Part shown: positions 44,831-54,510 of the stretch, piece by piece
Numbering within the stretch: the stretch's first letter is position 1
Layout: every line of letters begins with the position of its first letter
From: Closterium sp. Naga37s-1
Lineage: Eukaryota; Streptophyta; Zygnematophyceae; Desmidiales; Closteriaceae
Direction: 5' to 3'
Assembly (NCBI GenBank): GCA_947471745.1
Contig: CANJKZ010000826.1
Coordinates: 1,178,001-1,242,000, forward strand
Length of the DNA: 64,000 bases
Notes under the pieces: generated by a model
What the model was told of the DNA's origin: nothing
The model's input: the letters and a program-made list of their open reading frames with translations, nothing else
Databases searched by the model: none
Position numbers and translations under genes: made by a program

Positions 44831-44861
44831 GTTCCCTAGTGGGAACTTCCTAGGGCCCACC
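44831..44861 (+). promoter_or_regulatory. Hairpin and GGGCCCACC box of element I
   Basis: GTTCCC-TAGT-GGGAAC (44831-44846) is a perfect stem-loop and GGGCCCACC follows at 44853-44861. This is the best preserved plus-strand example of the conserved leader module. Confidence 0.65.
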
Positions 44862-45750
44862 ACTGAAAATCGACTCTTTTTTTCTGACCGAAGCGCGAGT
44901 CGCCCCTGCCCGAGGCGCGCCCCGTGGGCCGCCCTCTTGTCGAGCCCTCCTAGAGGCCCCTCTCACGGCCCCTCGCGCCACCCTTAGCGGCCCCTTCGCC
45001 ACCCCTAGCGGCCCCGTCGCCGCCCTTCTAGGCCCCTCGAGGCCCCTTCGCGGCCCCGTCGCCGCCCCTAGCGGCCCCGTTGCCGCCCTTCCAGGACCCT
45101 CGCGGCCCCTTCGCGGCCCCGTCGCCGCCCCTAGCGGCCCCGTCGCCGCCCTTCCAGGCCCCTTGAGGCCCCTTCGCGGCCCCGTCGCCGCCCCCAGCGG
45201 CCCCGTCGCCGCCCTTCCAGGCCCCTCGCGGCCCCTTCGCGGCCCCGTCGCCGCCCCTCGCGGCCCCGTCGCCGCCCTTCGCGGCCCCGTCGCCCCCCCC
45301 CTCGCGGCCCCGTCGCCGCCCTTCGCGGCCCCGTCGCCGCCCCTAGCGGCCCCTGTCGCCGCCCTTCCCGGCCCCGTCGCCACCCTCTAGCGGCCTCGTC
45401 ACCGCCCTTAGCGGCCCCGTCGCCGCCCCTTGCGGCCCCGTCGCCGCCCCCCCTTTCGGCCCCTCCCTGGCCCCTTCACCGCCGAGCCGCCAAGCAGCCG
45501 AACAGCCGAGCAGCCGAGCCGCCGAGCCGCCGAGCCGCCGAACCGCCGAGCCGCCCAGCAGCCGAGCCGCCGAGCAGCCGAGCCGCCTGCAGCCGAGCCG
45601 CCGAGCCGCCGAGCCGCCGAGGCCGCCGTCGAGCCGCCACTGCCACTGCCGAGCCGCTGCCACCGTTGTTGCAGCCCTGTTCCTCCCGGCGCGCCCCGGC
45701 CCTACCCACCCGGACTGGTGAGAGCCCTCCCTGCTAGACCACTGCTGTCA
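44862..45750 (+). repeat. Element I minisatellite leader
   Basis: From about 44980 to 45460 lie tandem units of about 21 bp (CGGCCCCGTCGCCGCCCCTAG), then GAGCCGCCGAGCCGC repeats (45480-45640) and a short unique part before Gag. The corresponding leaders of B, J and K are built of the same units. Confidence 0.7.
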
Positions 45751-47061
45751 TGCGGAGGAGGAGGCGGTGGCGGCGGTGGCGGAGGTGGCGGCGGAGGAGG
45801 TGGAGCTAGTCGGGGTGGCTCTACGCAGCGGGGCGGCTTAGGTGGTGGTCAGCGTCAGCAGCAGCAGCGCACTCGTGAGACCCCGTCCCCCCAGCAGCTT
45901 CGTGAGTGGTACGCTGGGCGTCAGCGAGGTGGGGGTACTGGTCCCTGTACCTACGTCCTCCGTACCGGCGACCGCGCTGGTGAGCAGTGCGGGGGCTCGC
46001 ACTCCACCCAGCGCTGCTTCGGCCGCCTGACGGACGCTTGGCGTCACCAGTTCCCTGACGCCACTGAGATCCCTCGCTGGGGAGAGCTGTCTAGGGCGGG
46101 GGTTGCTATCTTTGATCTTGACTATGATGCTATTCTTGCTGCCATGTATGCTGTGTCTACTAGTGATGAGGGTGACTGTTACCTGTGTGTTCCGCCTGAC
46201 CCGGGCATTGAGGCTGCTGCTCTAGGTGCTGGTGAGGCTGCTGCTCTAGGTGCTAGTGCGTCTGCTGCCCCAGGTGCTGGTGAGTCTGCTCTCTCAGGTA
46301 CCACGTCGGCTCAGGCCTTACACACCTTCACCCTTGACTCGGGTGCTTCTCGCTCCTTCTTTCGAGACCGCACCACGCTTACGCCGCTTAGTCGGCCGGT
46401 TGCGGTCTCCCTGGCGGACCCCTCTGGGGGTCCTGTCCTTGCTAGCTTCTCCACTGTCTTACCGTGTCCGGCAGCCCCCTCTGGCACCCTGTCAGGTCTC
46501 TACCTCCCCTCGTTCTCTACGAACTTGGTGAGTGGTGCTGATCTACAGGATCGGGGGGTTGACCAGTTCACTCCTGCGAGTCAGCGGGTGACCCACTGTA
46601 CGTGTGCTCGGACGGGCCGACACTTGGCCACGTTTACCCGTTGGCCGGGGTCGAGCCTGTACACACTGACTACTGAGTCTCCTCTGGTTGCTGCGTCTGG
46701 TCAGGTAGCTGCGTCGAGTCAGGTGTTTGCTGCAGCATCCAGGTCTGGTCCTGAGCCTGCTCCCTGCTCGTGTCGTCTCCTGTCCCACCAGACTCTCCTT
46801 TGGCACCACCGCCTTGGTCACCCCTCCCTGCCTCGTCTCCGAGGCATGGCCTCCCGTGTCCTTGTCTCTGGTCTCCCCAGGTCCCTCCCTCCCCTCCCTC
46901 CGGGGCCTGCCCCTACCTGCGTTCCCTGCGTCGAGGGGCGGCAGCGCGCCGCCCCTCACTCCTCCGACAGAGGCTCCCCTGTAGACTCTTCACATGGACG
47001 TGTGGGGCCCCGCCCGCGTCCGTGGCCAGGGTCACGAGCGTTACTTCCTGTTGGTGGTTGA
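45750..47061 (+). CDS. Element I Gag part, protease and integrase
   Basis: The open frame continues upstream through the leader to 45430, but recognisable protein starts near 45750. It has a glycine run, PQQLREWYAGRQRGGG, the knuckle C-x13-C-x3-H-x4-C (CTYVLRTG to HSTQRC), protease motif LDSGASRSFFRD, the YTLTTESP segment, the pre-integrase zinc region HHRLGHPSLPRLRG to CVPCVEG, and the approach to the integrase core. It is part of a broken copia fossil. Confidence 0.7.
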
Positions 47062-47800
47062 CGACTACTCGTGTTACACCACGGTGTTCCCCTTGCGCAG
47101 CAAGGGTGACGTCACTGAGGTGTTGATCGACTGGATCCGCGCAGCTCGTCTCCAGCTCAGAGAGAGTTTCGGCTCGGACTTTCCTGTTCTGCGTCTGCAC
47201 TCTGACAGAGGCGGGGAGTTTTCCTCTGCCCGTCTGGGAGCCTTTTGTCGTGCACAGGGCATCCGCCAGACCTTCACGCTTCCGGCCTCTCCACAGCAAA
47301 ATGGGATTGCTGAGCGCCGCATTGGCATGGTCATGGACGTCGCTCGTACGTCCATGATCTATGCGGCTGCTCCCCATTTTCTGTGGCCGTTTGCGGTTCA
47401 GTACGCAGCGCATCAGCTCAACCTTCAACCCCGGGTCTCCTTGCCAGAGACCTCCCCCACCTTGCGGTGGACGGGGAAGGTTGGCGATGCGTCTGCATTT
47501 CGGGTCTGGGGATCTCGGGCGTTTGTCCGCGACTTGTCTGCGGACAAGATGTCCCCCCGTGCTGTTCCCTGCGTCTTCCTTGGCTTCCCCCCTGACGCGC
47601 CTGGTTGGCAGTTTTACCACCCCACCTCGCGCCGTGTTCTGTCCTCCCAGGACGTCACCTTTGACGAGTCGGTGCCTTACTACCGTCTCTTCCCCTACCG
47701 CACTGCGCCCCTCCCCCCGCCGCCGCTCTTCCTTGCGCCAGGTCCTCCCCCGGTAGACCCTCTCCCCCCTCAGGATCCTGCCCCGTCAGGTGTGTCCTAG
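46994..47800 (+). CDS. Element I integrase core
   Basis: This 268-residue frame begins MDVWGPARVRGQGHERYFLL and holds VLRLHSDRGGEFSSARLGAF, the ASPQQNGIAERRIGMVMDVAR segment, RVWGSRAFVRDLSADKM and the DAPGWQFYHPTSRR segment. It is a copia integrase core with the post-core part, close to that of B. It ends near the junction with J. Confidence 0.72.
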   Translation: MDVWGPARVRGQGHERYFLLVVDDYSCYTTVFPLRSKGDVTEVLIDWIRAARLQLRESFGSDFPVLRLHSDRGGEFSSARLGAFCRAQGIRQTFTLPASPQQNGIAERRIGMVMDVARTSMIYAAAPHFLWPFAVQYAAHQLNLQPRVSLPETSPTLRWTGKVGDASAFRVWGSRAFVRDLSADKMSPRAVPCVFLGFPPDAPGWQFYHPTSRRVLSSQDVTFDESVPYYRLFPYRTAPLPPPPLFLAPGPPPVDPLPPQDPAPSGVS

Positions 47801-47876
47801 GTAGACGCAGTCGAGCCTGTCGAGGTAGCTGTTGAAGTTCAAGTTCAAGGCCACAAGGCCAGTTCACATGCAAGAT

Positions 47877-48536
47877 CTGAAAGTAGTCAACTCCCTGCCG
47901 CTGACTGAAGCCACGAGCCACGTAACACGCCTTGAAGACAGGCGGAGAACTCGGCGGCCGCTTCACCCTGAAAATCCACATGCCACTGACGATGTTCGCC
48001 CCAGGCGGGGGAACCTCGTCAACGTAGGTGCCTGTGGACTTCCAGGAAGCCATCTCTGTGTCCATAGCTGCCTGCCACTGAGAGGAGTAGGGACCCTCTA
48101 TCGCCTCCGCGTAAGAGCGCGGAGTCGGGATGTCAAGTGCATCCGGGTCTCCCTCAGGGGTAAGCAGTACGGACACGAGATGAGGTGAAGCAGCAGCCAA
48201 ACACTGGAACTCCTCCTGCCTGTCCTCAAGGACGTCCGTGCCAAGGGCACACTCACCCCCGACGGACGGAGGACAGACAGACTCAGACTCAGCGACAAGA
48301 CAAGCAGCGTAGTCTAGACGACAGCGAGCAGCAAAGTCGACGAGCTCAGCAACTAGGGCAGACGCAGCAGTGGACGCAAAGGAAGGGTCAGTGACGACAG
48401 TAGCAAGGAGACGCGTGACAGTAGGACTGGCAGCACGAAGAGAGTCCGACTCCGGGTCAGCAAGAACAGGAAGAGAGGACTCTGGAGGAGACGGCAACGG
48501 GACACGCAGAGGAGCAGTGGAAGGACGCAGTGCCAT
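47877..48536 (-). pseudogene. Element J pre-RT segment and RT start
   Basis: The minus strand encodes MALRPSTAPLRVPLPSPPES, the LVAELVDFAARCRLDYA segment, the IPTPRSYAEAIEGPYSSQWQ segment, then WKSTGTYVDEVPPPGANIVS, WIFRVKRPPSSPPVFKACYV and ARGFSQRQGVDYFQ. This is the N-terminal part of copia RT only. Confidence 0.7.
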
Positions 48537-48736
48537 CTGGTGTGTGCCTGGGACCGCAGGAGGACGCGGACGCGGAGCACGACCACTAGTGCGAGCAGCA
48601 CGAACAGGCGACGCAGGACGAGACGCAGGCTCACGACGCTCAGCAAGACCTCCAGTAGGACCAGTGTAGGGAGAAGGAGCAGGTAGGGGGGAGGCGGGCT
48701 GTAACTATGACCGCGACTGGACAGGCTGTGGACACT

Positions 48737-50896
48737 CTAAGGGAGGAGCAGGACCAGTAGAGGGCGGGAGACCAAGAACCTGCTCAAGGAGCGGAACGAA
48801 GTACGGCCTCGGCCGCGCAGCGCCTCCAGAACCAGCAGGGACAGCACCAGTACCCCCAGCGGCAGCACCAGCGCCAGCAGCACCTCCAGCTCCAACAGCG
48901 CCAACTCCAGCACCCTCAGAAGCACCAGCGCCAGCAGAACCACCAGCGCCAACACCCCCAGCAGCTCCAGCTCCAGCAGCTCCAGCAGCTCCAGCAGCAC
49001 CAACTCCAGCAGGACCGTCAGCTCCAGTACCGCCAGCAGCTCCAGCAGTACCTCCAGCAGGACGAACTCCAGCAGCAGCCCCAGCAGCACCCCCAGTCCC
49101 AGCAGCTCCAGTACCGCCAGTACGAGCACCTCCAGGACCAGCAGCAACAGTAGCACCTCCAGCTCCACCAGCACGGCTCCAGCGCTGGGCAAACCACTCG
49201 CGCTGCTCCTGCGGAGAGGGTAGCTCCCGGCTCGACGAAGCACCGCCAGAGGCCACACGAGCAGACCCAGCACCCCCAGGCTCCGCACACCCAGGCTCCG
49301 TACCCCCAGGCTCAGCACCCCCAGGCTCAGCACCCCCAGACCCGGCACCCGCAGGCTCAGCACCCCTAGACTCAGCAGACGTGGTAAGGTGTGTAAGGCC
49401 TGAGCCGACGTGGTACCTGAGAGAGCAGACTCACCAGCACCTGGGGCAGCAGACGCACTAGCACCTAGAGGAGCAGCCTCACCAGCACCTAGAGCAGCAG
49501 CCGCAATGCCCGGGTCAGGCGGAACACACAGGTAACAGTCACCCTCATCACTAGTAGACACAGCATACATGGCAGCAAGAATAGCATCATAGTCAAGATC
49601 AAAGATAGCAACCCCCACCCTAGACAGCTCTCCCCAGCGAGGGATCTCAGTGGCGTCAGGGAACTGGTGACGCCAAGCGTCCGTCAGGCGGCCGAAGCAG
49701 CGCTGGGTGGAGTGCGAGCCCCCGCACTGCTCACCAGCGCGGTCGCCGGTACGGAGGACGTAGGTACAGGGACCTGTACCCCCACCTCGCTGACGCCCAG
49801 CGTACCACTCACGAAGCTGCTGGGGGGACGGGGTCTCACGAGTGCGCTGCTGCTGCTGGCGCTGACCACCACCTATGCCGCCCCGCTGCGCAGAGCCACC
49901 CCGACTAGCTCCACCTCCTCCGCCGCCACCTCCGCCACCGCCGCCACCGCCTCCTCCTCCGCTCCCACCGCCACCGCCGCCGCCGCCTCCGCCGCCACCG
50001 CCGCCACCGAAGCCCCCACCCCCGCCACCACTCCCACCGCCACCCCCACTCCCTCCGCCTCCTCCACCTCCACCTCCACCGCCCCCGCCAGCCCCTCCAG
50101 CGCCCTTGCCCCCCTTGCCCTTCCCGGTGCGGCGTCGCCCGCTAGGGGCAGATGCAGCGCCGACCGACTCGGTGCCAACGAAGTCGACGGCAGCAGCAGA
50201 GGCAACAGAGGGCAAAAGGGGGGAGGGGGAGCACCCCTCAAAGACAGGGGCACGCGGGTCACCTCGAGAGGCTCCTACAGCGACTATACTCTTCTCAGCT
50301 GCCAGGAGGCGCTCCTCGAGGAGGTCAACGGTGAGTGTGGTGGGGCAAACAGAGAGGAAGTGGTCCCTGACCGAGCGAAGGGAGTCAGGGAGCCGGGTGA
50401 CTATGTAGTAGAGGGTGATGTACATAGGGGGGGGGTTCTTGGCGCAGAACTCAGCACGAAGCGCAGCGCGGTAGCGGGTGTCACTAGTGCGAAGGTGCGT
50501 AACGAGGTCAGCGACAGTGGGAAAGGCGGCGAGGTCAGGAAACAGGTACGGCAGCATGAGGCGGCTAAGGGCAGCAGTGGCAGGGGAAGAGTAGCGTGCA
50601 ACTACAGCATCGTACAGGGTCTTAGCACTCTTGTACTGACTAAAGTGCGCACGCTCAGCGGTCGGTAAGTGGCGACGCACAGCAAGACGGGCAGCAGCAT
50701 CGCGTGTGGCCCACTGTGAGCGAACAGTGCTGTCAGCATCAGCAGGCGGGGCAGGAGAGGCACCAGAGGTGAGATCGAACAGGGAGAGTCCGTCTGCCCT
50801 ATCGCACTGTAGGAAGAGCTGTAGGTCATCGACCCAGACCTCGAAGTCAACAGCACGACCCTCAGCATCAAAGGTAAGGACACTGGGGGTAGCCAT
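48737..50896 (-). CDS. Element J Gag and following frame
   Basis: This 719-residue frame starts MATPSVLTFDAEGRAVDFEV, the family's Gag start. It has the Gag core (1-215), poly-glycine tract (about 268-335), PQQLREWYAG and the C-x13-C-x3-H-x4-C knuckle, then the Ala-Gly-rich lead to protease. After about residue 500 it reads linker-type repeats, in a frame giving Leu-Val-rich monotony that is not expected to be real protein. The Gag part is well supported. The remainder is a fossil composite. Confidence 0.7.
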   Translation of the reverse strand: MATPSVLTFDAEGRAVDFEVWVDDLQLFLQCDRADGLSLFDLTSGASPAPPADADSTVRSQWATRDAAARLAVRRHLPTAERAHFSQYKSAKTLYDAVVARYSSPATAALSRLMLPYLFPDLAAFPTVADLVTHLRTSDTRYRAALRAEFCAKNPPPMYITLYYIVTRLPDSLRSVRDHFLSVCPTTLTVDLLEERLLAAEKSIVAVGASRGDPRAPVFEGCSPSPLLPSVASAAAVDFVGTESVGAASAPSGRRRTGKGKGGKGAGGAGGGGGGGGGGGGGSGGGGGSGGGGGGFGGGGGGGGGGGGGGGSGGGGGGGGGGGGGGGGGASRGGSAQRGGIGGGQRQQQQRTRETPSPQQLREWYAGRQRGGGTGPCTYVLRTGDRAGEQCGGSHSTQRCFGRLTDAWRHQFPDATEIPRWGELSRVGVAIFDLDYDAILAAMYAVSTSDEGDCYLCVPPDPGIAAAALGAGEAAPLGASASAAPGAGESALSGTTSAQALHTLPRLLSLGVLSLRVPGLGVLSLGVLSLGVRSLGVRSLGVLGLLVWPLAVLRRAGSYPLRRSSASGLPSAGAVLVELEVLLLLLVLEVLVLAVLELLGLGVLLGLLLEFVLLEVLLELLAVLELTVLLELVLLELLELLELELLGVLALVVLLALVLLRVLELALLELEVLLALVLPLGVLVLSLLVLEALRGRGRTSFRSLSRFLVSRPLLVLLLP

Positions 50897-50911
50897 GACA
50901 GCAGTGGTCTA

Positions 50912-51573
50912 GCAGGGAGTGTTCTCACCAGTCCGGGTGGGTAGGGCCGGGGCGCGCCGGTAGGAACAGAGCTGCAACCGCGGTGGCAGCGGCTCGGCAG
51001 TGGCAGTGGCGGCTCGACGGCGGCCTCGGCGGCTCGGCGGCTCGGCGGTGAAGGGGCCGGGGAGTGGCCGAAAGGGGCGGCGACGGGGCCGCAAGAGGGC
51101 GGCGACGGGGCCGCAAGAGGGCGGCACTGGGGCCGCGAGAGGGCGGCGACGCGGCCGCGAAAGGGCGGCACTGGGGCCGCGAGAGGGCGGCGACGCGGCC
51201 GCGAAAGGGCGGCACTGGGGCCGCGAGAGGGCGGCGACGAGGCCGCGAGGAGCGGCTGCAGGGCCGCGACGGGCGGCGACGCGGCCGCTAAGGGCGGCGG
51301 CGGGGCCGCGAACGGCGGCGATGGGGCCGCGAGAGGGCGGCGACGGTGCCGTGGAGGTGGGGCCGCAAGGGGCCGCTGAGGGCGGCGCGACGGGCCGCTC
51401 AGGGCGGCGCGACGTGCCGCTAGGGGGGCGGCGACGGGGTCGCGAGGGGCCTTGAGAGAGGGGGGGGGGCGCTAAGGGCAGCGCGACGGGTCGCTAAGGG
51501 GAGGGCGGCACACAGGGCTCGCCTCGGTCAGGGGCGACTCGATCTCAGGGCAGGAAAAAAAACGATTTTCAGT
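50912..51573 (-). repeat. Element J minisatellite leader
   Basis: Units around GGGCGGCGACGCGGCCGCGA repeat from about 51060 to 51440, flanked by CTCGGCGG repeats near Gag (50990-51045). It is untranslated leader of the same type as in B, I and K. Confidence 0.7.
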
Positions 51574-51619
51574 GGTGGGCCCTAGGAAAAGTTCCCACTA
51601 GGGAACCTGCTCTATACCA
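51574..51619 (-). promoter_or_regulatory. GGGCCCACC box, hairpin and primer site of J
   Basis: On the plus strand these are GGTGGGCCC (51574-51582), the stem-loop GTTCCCACTAGGGAAC (51591-51606) and GCTCTATACCA (51609-51619). The primer site reads TGGTATAGAGC on the minus strand, directly after the LTR. Confidence 0.7.
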
Positions 51620-51744
51620 TGTGAGAAATGAGGAATGAATGAACTAGCAAGCAGGTGGGTACAAGTAGGAAAACCTAAAAGTGTTGTACCCCATATTGTC
51701 TACCCCACTACAGCCTACACAGACTATGGCATATGAGTTTGACA
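51620..51744 (-). repeat. Element J 5' LTR
   Basis: This 125-bp LTR on the minus strand reads TGTCAAACTCATATGCC to CATTTCTCACA. It is an inverted near-copy of the LTR of element I, with a few differences concentrated at the inner tip. Confidence 0.82.
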
Positions 51745-52260
51745 CACTCGAGTAATTCGAGGCCACGCGAGTAAGGATGAATCACCGATCCAGGTTCTAC
51801 AGTAATTCTCTCAAATCTCGTTCTTGACACTTGTGAGTAATTCTTAATATTATTAGATCGCATTTCAGTAACATGAAAACCTCCTAGCGAATCACGTAGT
51901 ATTTCGAATTATGGTAATGTAAGGAAAATTCCTTTTCCTTATTTCGCATCCCTGCTCAACGAGTACATCACTGTAGCACCACAGTCAGCACCGTTACCAC
52001 TCGCAACCCTCGCATCGACAATCCGCCCGCCACCTTCGCACATCGCACCCCGACCTCACGGCTCGGCGGGTAACCCGCGCTCCGGGCCTCCGCTTCGACA
52101 CTTTTTCCCAACCTCAGTCCCAGGCCCGTCGCGCGACAACCACAGTCCATTACCGTTACCACTGTAGTTTCGCTATATATTCTTCGCTCATGCCTTCGCT
52201 CATTGTACTCTTGCTTTGATAGTGCAATTCTCGTTCGTTCACTCAATTGCACTCGTAACA
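51745..52260 (+). repeat. Element L 5' LTR region
   Basis: This unique AT-richer DNA has a TATA-like TATATAT at 52174-52180 and ends CACTCGTAACA directly before the primer site. The start of the LTR cannot be fixed because no second copy is in the window. Part of the left side may be other DNA. Confidence 0.5.
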
Positions 52261-52276
52261 CTTGGTATTCAGAGCC
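52261..52276 (+). promoter_or_regulatory. Primer site of element L
   Basis: CTTGGTATTCAGAGCC follows the LTR end. It resembles the initiator-tRNA site with one extra base. Confidence 0.65.
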
Positions 52277-52377
52277 TACGATCTCCTCTCGGACCGCACC
52301 CACACCTTCGCTTCCCCACTATCTCGATTTTTTGGGGGGGGTAGACGTCTCTCAGCGACACAACACCGCCGCTCGTA

Positions 52378-53622
52378 GTGCTCTCTCGTAAGCACGCACG
52401 ACCACGACCGAGGCTCTCGTTGAGCTCGCCCGACGCCCCCGCCATGGCCGAATTCACGCTCGCCACATTGACGCAGGAGCAGCTCGACCGTCTGGTGCGC
52501 CAACTTGAAGATTCGGCGCTCGAAATTGCGACGCTCACGGCGGAACGTGACTCCGCGCGTCAGCAGTCAACGATGAACACTCCAGCGCCACCACACCCAC
52601 CGGCAAATGCATCTGCACAATCAGACGAGCCGATCGTCATCTCGTCCGGCACACCAACACAAAACAACAGCGTGGGACAGCGCTCAGGCGCAGCCAGCGA
52701 TGGCGCCGCCCAGCCGATGCCTGGCATGGGAGGAAACAGGGTCGCACCAAGCCCGCGGGAGCCTCGCGAAGCCCGTTGGCACGTGGAGTTCGCAGCGACA
52801 AGTGGCGAACAGGCCATTATGGCACCAATGCCACTCAAGCCGCAACGCCCGCCCTGCTTCGACCCGAGCCAGCGTGGAGGTCCGACGGTTCAATCGTGGG
52901 TCTTCACGATGAACGTCTTCTTCGACGCGAATTACGTCGAGTCGGACGCAGCGAAGATTCGGTATGCCGTTTCGCTGCTAAGGGGCCCCGCCATGGACTG
53001 GTGGCGAGTCATCGTGACGTCGCCACGCGCCTACGAGCCACCGTCGCAAGAGGAAGGGCCCACGGGCCCAGCTGTCACCTGGAGTTCATTCTGCGAGACC
53101 GCCCAATACAGCACATGGGATGCGTGGTGCGCAGGGCTTCGGGCGCGCTTCGAGCCGATCGCGGCTTCTATTTCGGCGCGTCAGAGATTGCGCACTTGGC
53201 GGCAGCTCGGGTCGGTTCAAGATTACACGAGCGGTATTCTCGCACTTTGCGAGCAGGTCGGCTACATGCACGAAGCAGAGCGGGTGGACCGTTACGTCGG
53301 AGGGCTGAAGCCGGATATCTCGCACGAAATCATGCTGCGCGGACTCTCGAACTTCAACGAGATTCTCGCGCTCGCCGAGAAAATCGACATTCTACGTCGA
53401 CCGAGACCGGGGTCCTACTACGGACATCGTCCTCGGGGACCGATCAAGCACACCACTGTAAACGCTGTTGCAACGAATGCAGCTTCCGCACCGTTTAAGG
53501 GGCGCTGCTTTGCTTGCAACAGGCCAGGCCATCGCAAGAGCGAATGCCCAGAGGAGCTAAGGCGCCGCGGAGCAGAGCAGGGGGGGGAGTCTCGGAGGCA
53601 GGGAAACGCCAGCAGTCAGTAG
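52378..53622 (+). CDS. Element L Gag
   Basis: This 414-residue frame carries a more likely start at 52444 (MAEFTLATLTQEQLDRLVRQ), which opens a coiled-coil-like segment (LEDSALEIATLTAERDSARQ). The retrotransposon Gag core lies at about residues 160-330: FDPSQRGGPTVQSWVFTMNV, YAVSLLRGPAMDWWRV, WDAWCAGLRARFEPI, YTSGILALCEQVGYM and YVGGLKPDISHEIML. A canonical knuckle CFACNRPGHRKSEC is near residue 380. It would coat element RNA in particles. The Gag differs strongly from that of gypsy-2, supporting a separate lineage. Confidence 0.8.
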   Translation: MLSRKHARPRPRLSLSSPDAPAMAEFTLATLTQEQLDRLVRQLEDSALEIATLTAERDSARQQSTMNTPAPPHPPANASAQSDEPIVISSGTPTQNNSVGQRSGAASDGAAQPMPGMGGNRVAPSPREPREARWHVEFAATSGEQAIMAPMPLKPQRPPCFDPSQRGGPTVQSWVFTMNVFFDANYVESDAAKIRYAVSLLRGPAMDWWRVIVTSPRAYEPPSQEEGPTGPAVTWSSFCETAQYSTWDAWCAGLRARFEPIAASISARQRLRTWRQLGSVQDYTSGILALCEQVGYMHEAERVDRYVGGLKPDISHEIMLRGLSNFNEILALAEKIDILRRPRPGSYYGHRPRGPIKHTTVNAVATNAASAPFKGRCFACNRPGHRKSECPEELRRRGAEQGGESRRQGNASSQ

Positions 53623-54188
53623 AAGTTGGGCCAACTACTGACGAGACTGCCTGCTCGCCCAACCACACCGACCCTCACCGAGTCACAGTACCGATTCACG
53701 CCATCGATCGGGCTCGGATGAATAAGGAGGGTACAGCGACGGATTACCCAGTACTGATCCACGGGAAAATACAGGGAGCAGCAGTGAAGGTTTTTATCGA
53801 CGGAGGAGCAAGCCACAGTCTAGTTAATACCGCAACCGCACGAAAACTACAGCTGACACTTAGCCGTTGCTTACCGGAGATAGACGCACGCTTAGTCGAC
53901 GGCACGCCACTAGCCATACGGGAAAAGGTAGAGCGAGTCAAAGTCCGCTGCGGGGGAAATTTCGGATTTACACAGGAAATGCTCGCAACGACACTGGATG
54001 GGCACGATATTTTACTGGGACGTGATTGGCTGCGACGGTATAACCCGCGAATTGACTGGACGACGGGTAGCTGCACCGTGCGAAGTAGTGGTAACTGGGT
54101 CGAGCTACCTCGCTGGCAGTCGCCCGAGTCTTCAACGATACACGTCAACGCCATCACAATGAAACGGGCTGTCGCTGCTGGAGCTGAC
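53514..54188 (+). pseudogene. Element L protease region
   Basis: The plus strand encodes YPVLIHGKIQGAAVKVFIDG followed by GASHSLVNTATARKLQLTLS and later DILLGRDWLRRYNPRIDW, the flap and C-terminal motifs of gypsy-type retropepsin. The first part of the frame overlaps the end of Gag in another frame. Copia K interrupts it at 54189. Confidence 0.7.
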
Positions 54189-54316
54189 TGTGAAAGAATG
54201 AGGAATGATTTACTAGAGGAAAGGGTTGGGTACAAGTAGAAACCCTAGAAATGTGTTGTACCCCATATGTGCTACCCCACTATAGCCTACACAGGCTAAG
54301 TCATATAAGTCTGACA
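54189..54316 (-). repeat. Element K 3' LTR
   Basis: It starts TGTGAAAGAATGAGGAATGA and ends ATAAGTCTGACA, followed by the polypurine complement CACCCCCATAGG. Confidence 0.9.
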
Positions 54317-54510
54317 CACCCCCATAGGCAAAGTGGGGGAGAACAAGGGGTCACAAGACCAGTCAAGCAAAGCAAAGCAAGCTCAGGGTGGATCACGTCA
54401 CCACACATTCCGAGCACAAGTTCAAGGCCACAAGGCCAGCTCACATGCAAGATCATATATAAAGGTAAACCAGCAAGTGCAGGTATAGAAAGATCACAGT
54501 ACAAGCAAGG
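54317..54510 (-). other. Element K 3' UTR and polypurine tract
   Basis: The purine-tract complement (54317-54340), the conserved block CTCAGGGTGGATCAC, the hairpin GGCC-ACAA-GGCC (54426-54437) and a TATA-like ATATATAAAGG near 54455 are present. Confidence 0.7.

Larger units (their letters stand above)
44692..47833 (+). mobile_element. Copia element I, broken
   Basis: This plus-strand Ty1/copia fossil has its 5' LTR at 44692-44817, a primer site, the hairpin and GGGCCCACC box (44831-44861), a minisatellite leader (to about 45720), a Gag part with glycine run and knuckle, protease and integrase (about 45750-47800). It abuts element J in opposite orientation at about 47834, so no RT or 3' LTR is visible. 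Its LTR is about 96-97% like J's. It is broken, with a few breaks. Confidence 0.78.
47834..51744 (-). mobile_element. Copia element J, broken
   Basis: This minus-strand Ty1/copia fossil meets element I tail to tail. From its 5' end it has LTR 51620-51744, primer site, hairpin, GGGCCCACC box, leader (50912-51573), Gag with knuckle and a protease-side lead (50896 to about 49380), linker repeats (about 48800-49370), the pre-RT segment and RT start (48536-47877), and a scrap of 3' UTR (47834-47876, with GGCC-ACAA-GGCC). Integrase is not visible. It is broken, with several breaks. Confidence 0.75.

Noticed and set aside
44692-51744. Single large foldback DNA transposon
   Set aside because: The inverted ends are copia LTRs with primer sites, and no matching target repeats were found outside. 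Two copia elements joined tail to tail explain it better.
51745-52260. Host promoter region with TATA-like sequence
   Set aside because: It ends in a primer site followed by gypsy Gag, so it is read as the LTR of L.
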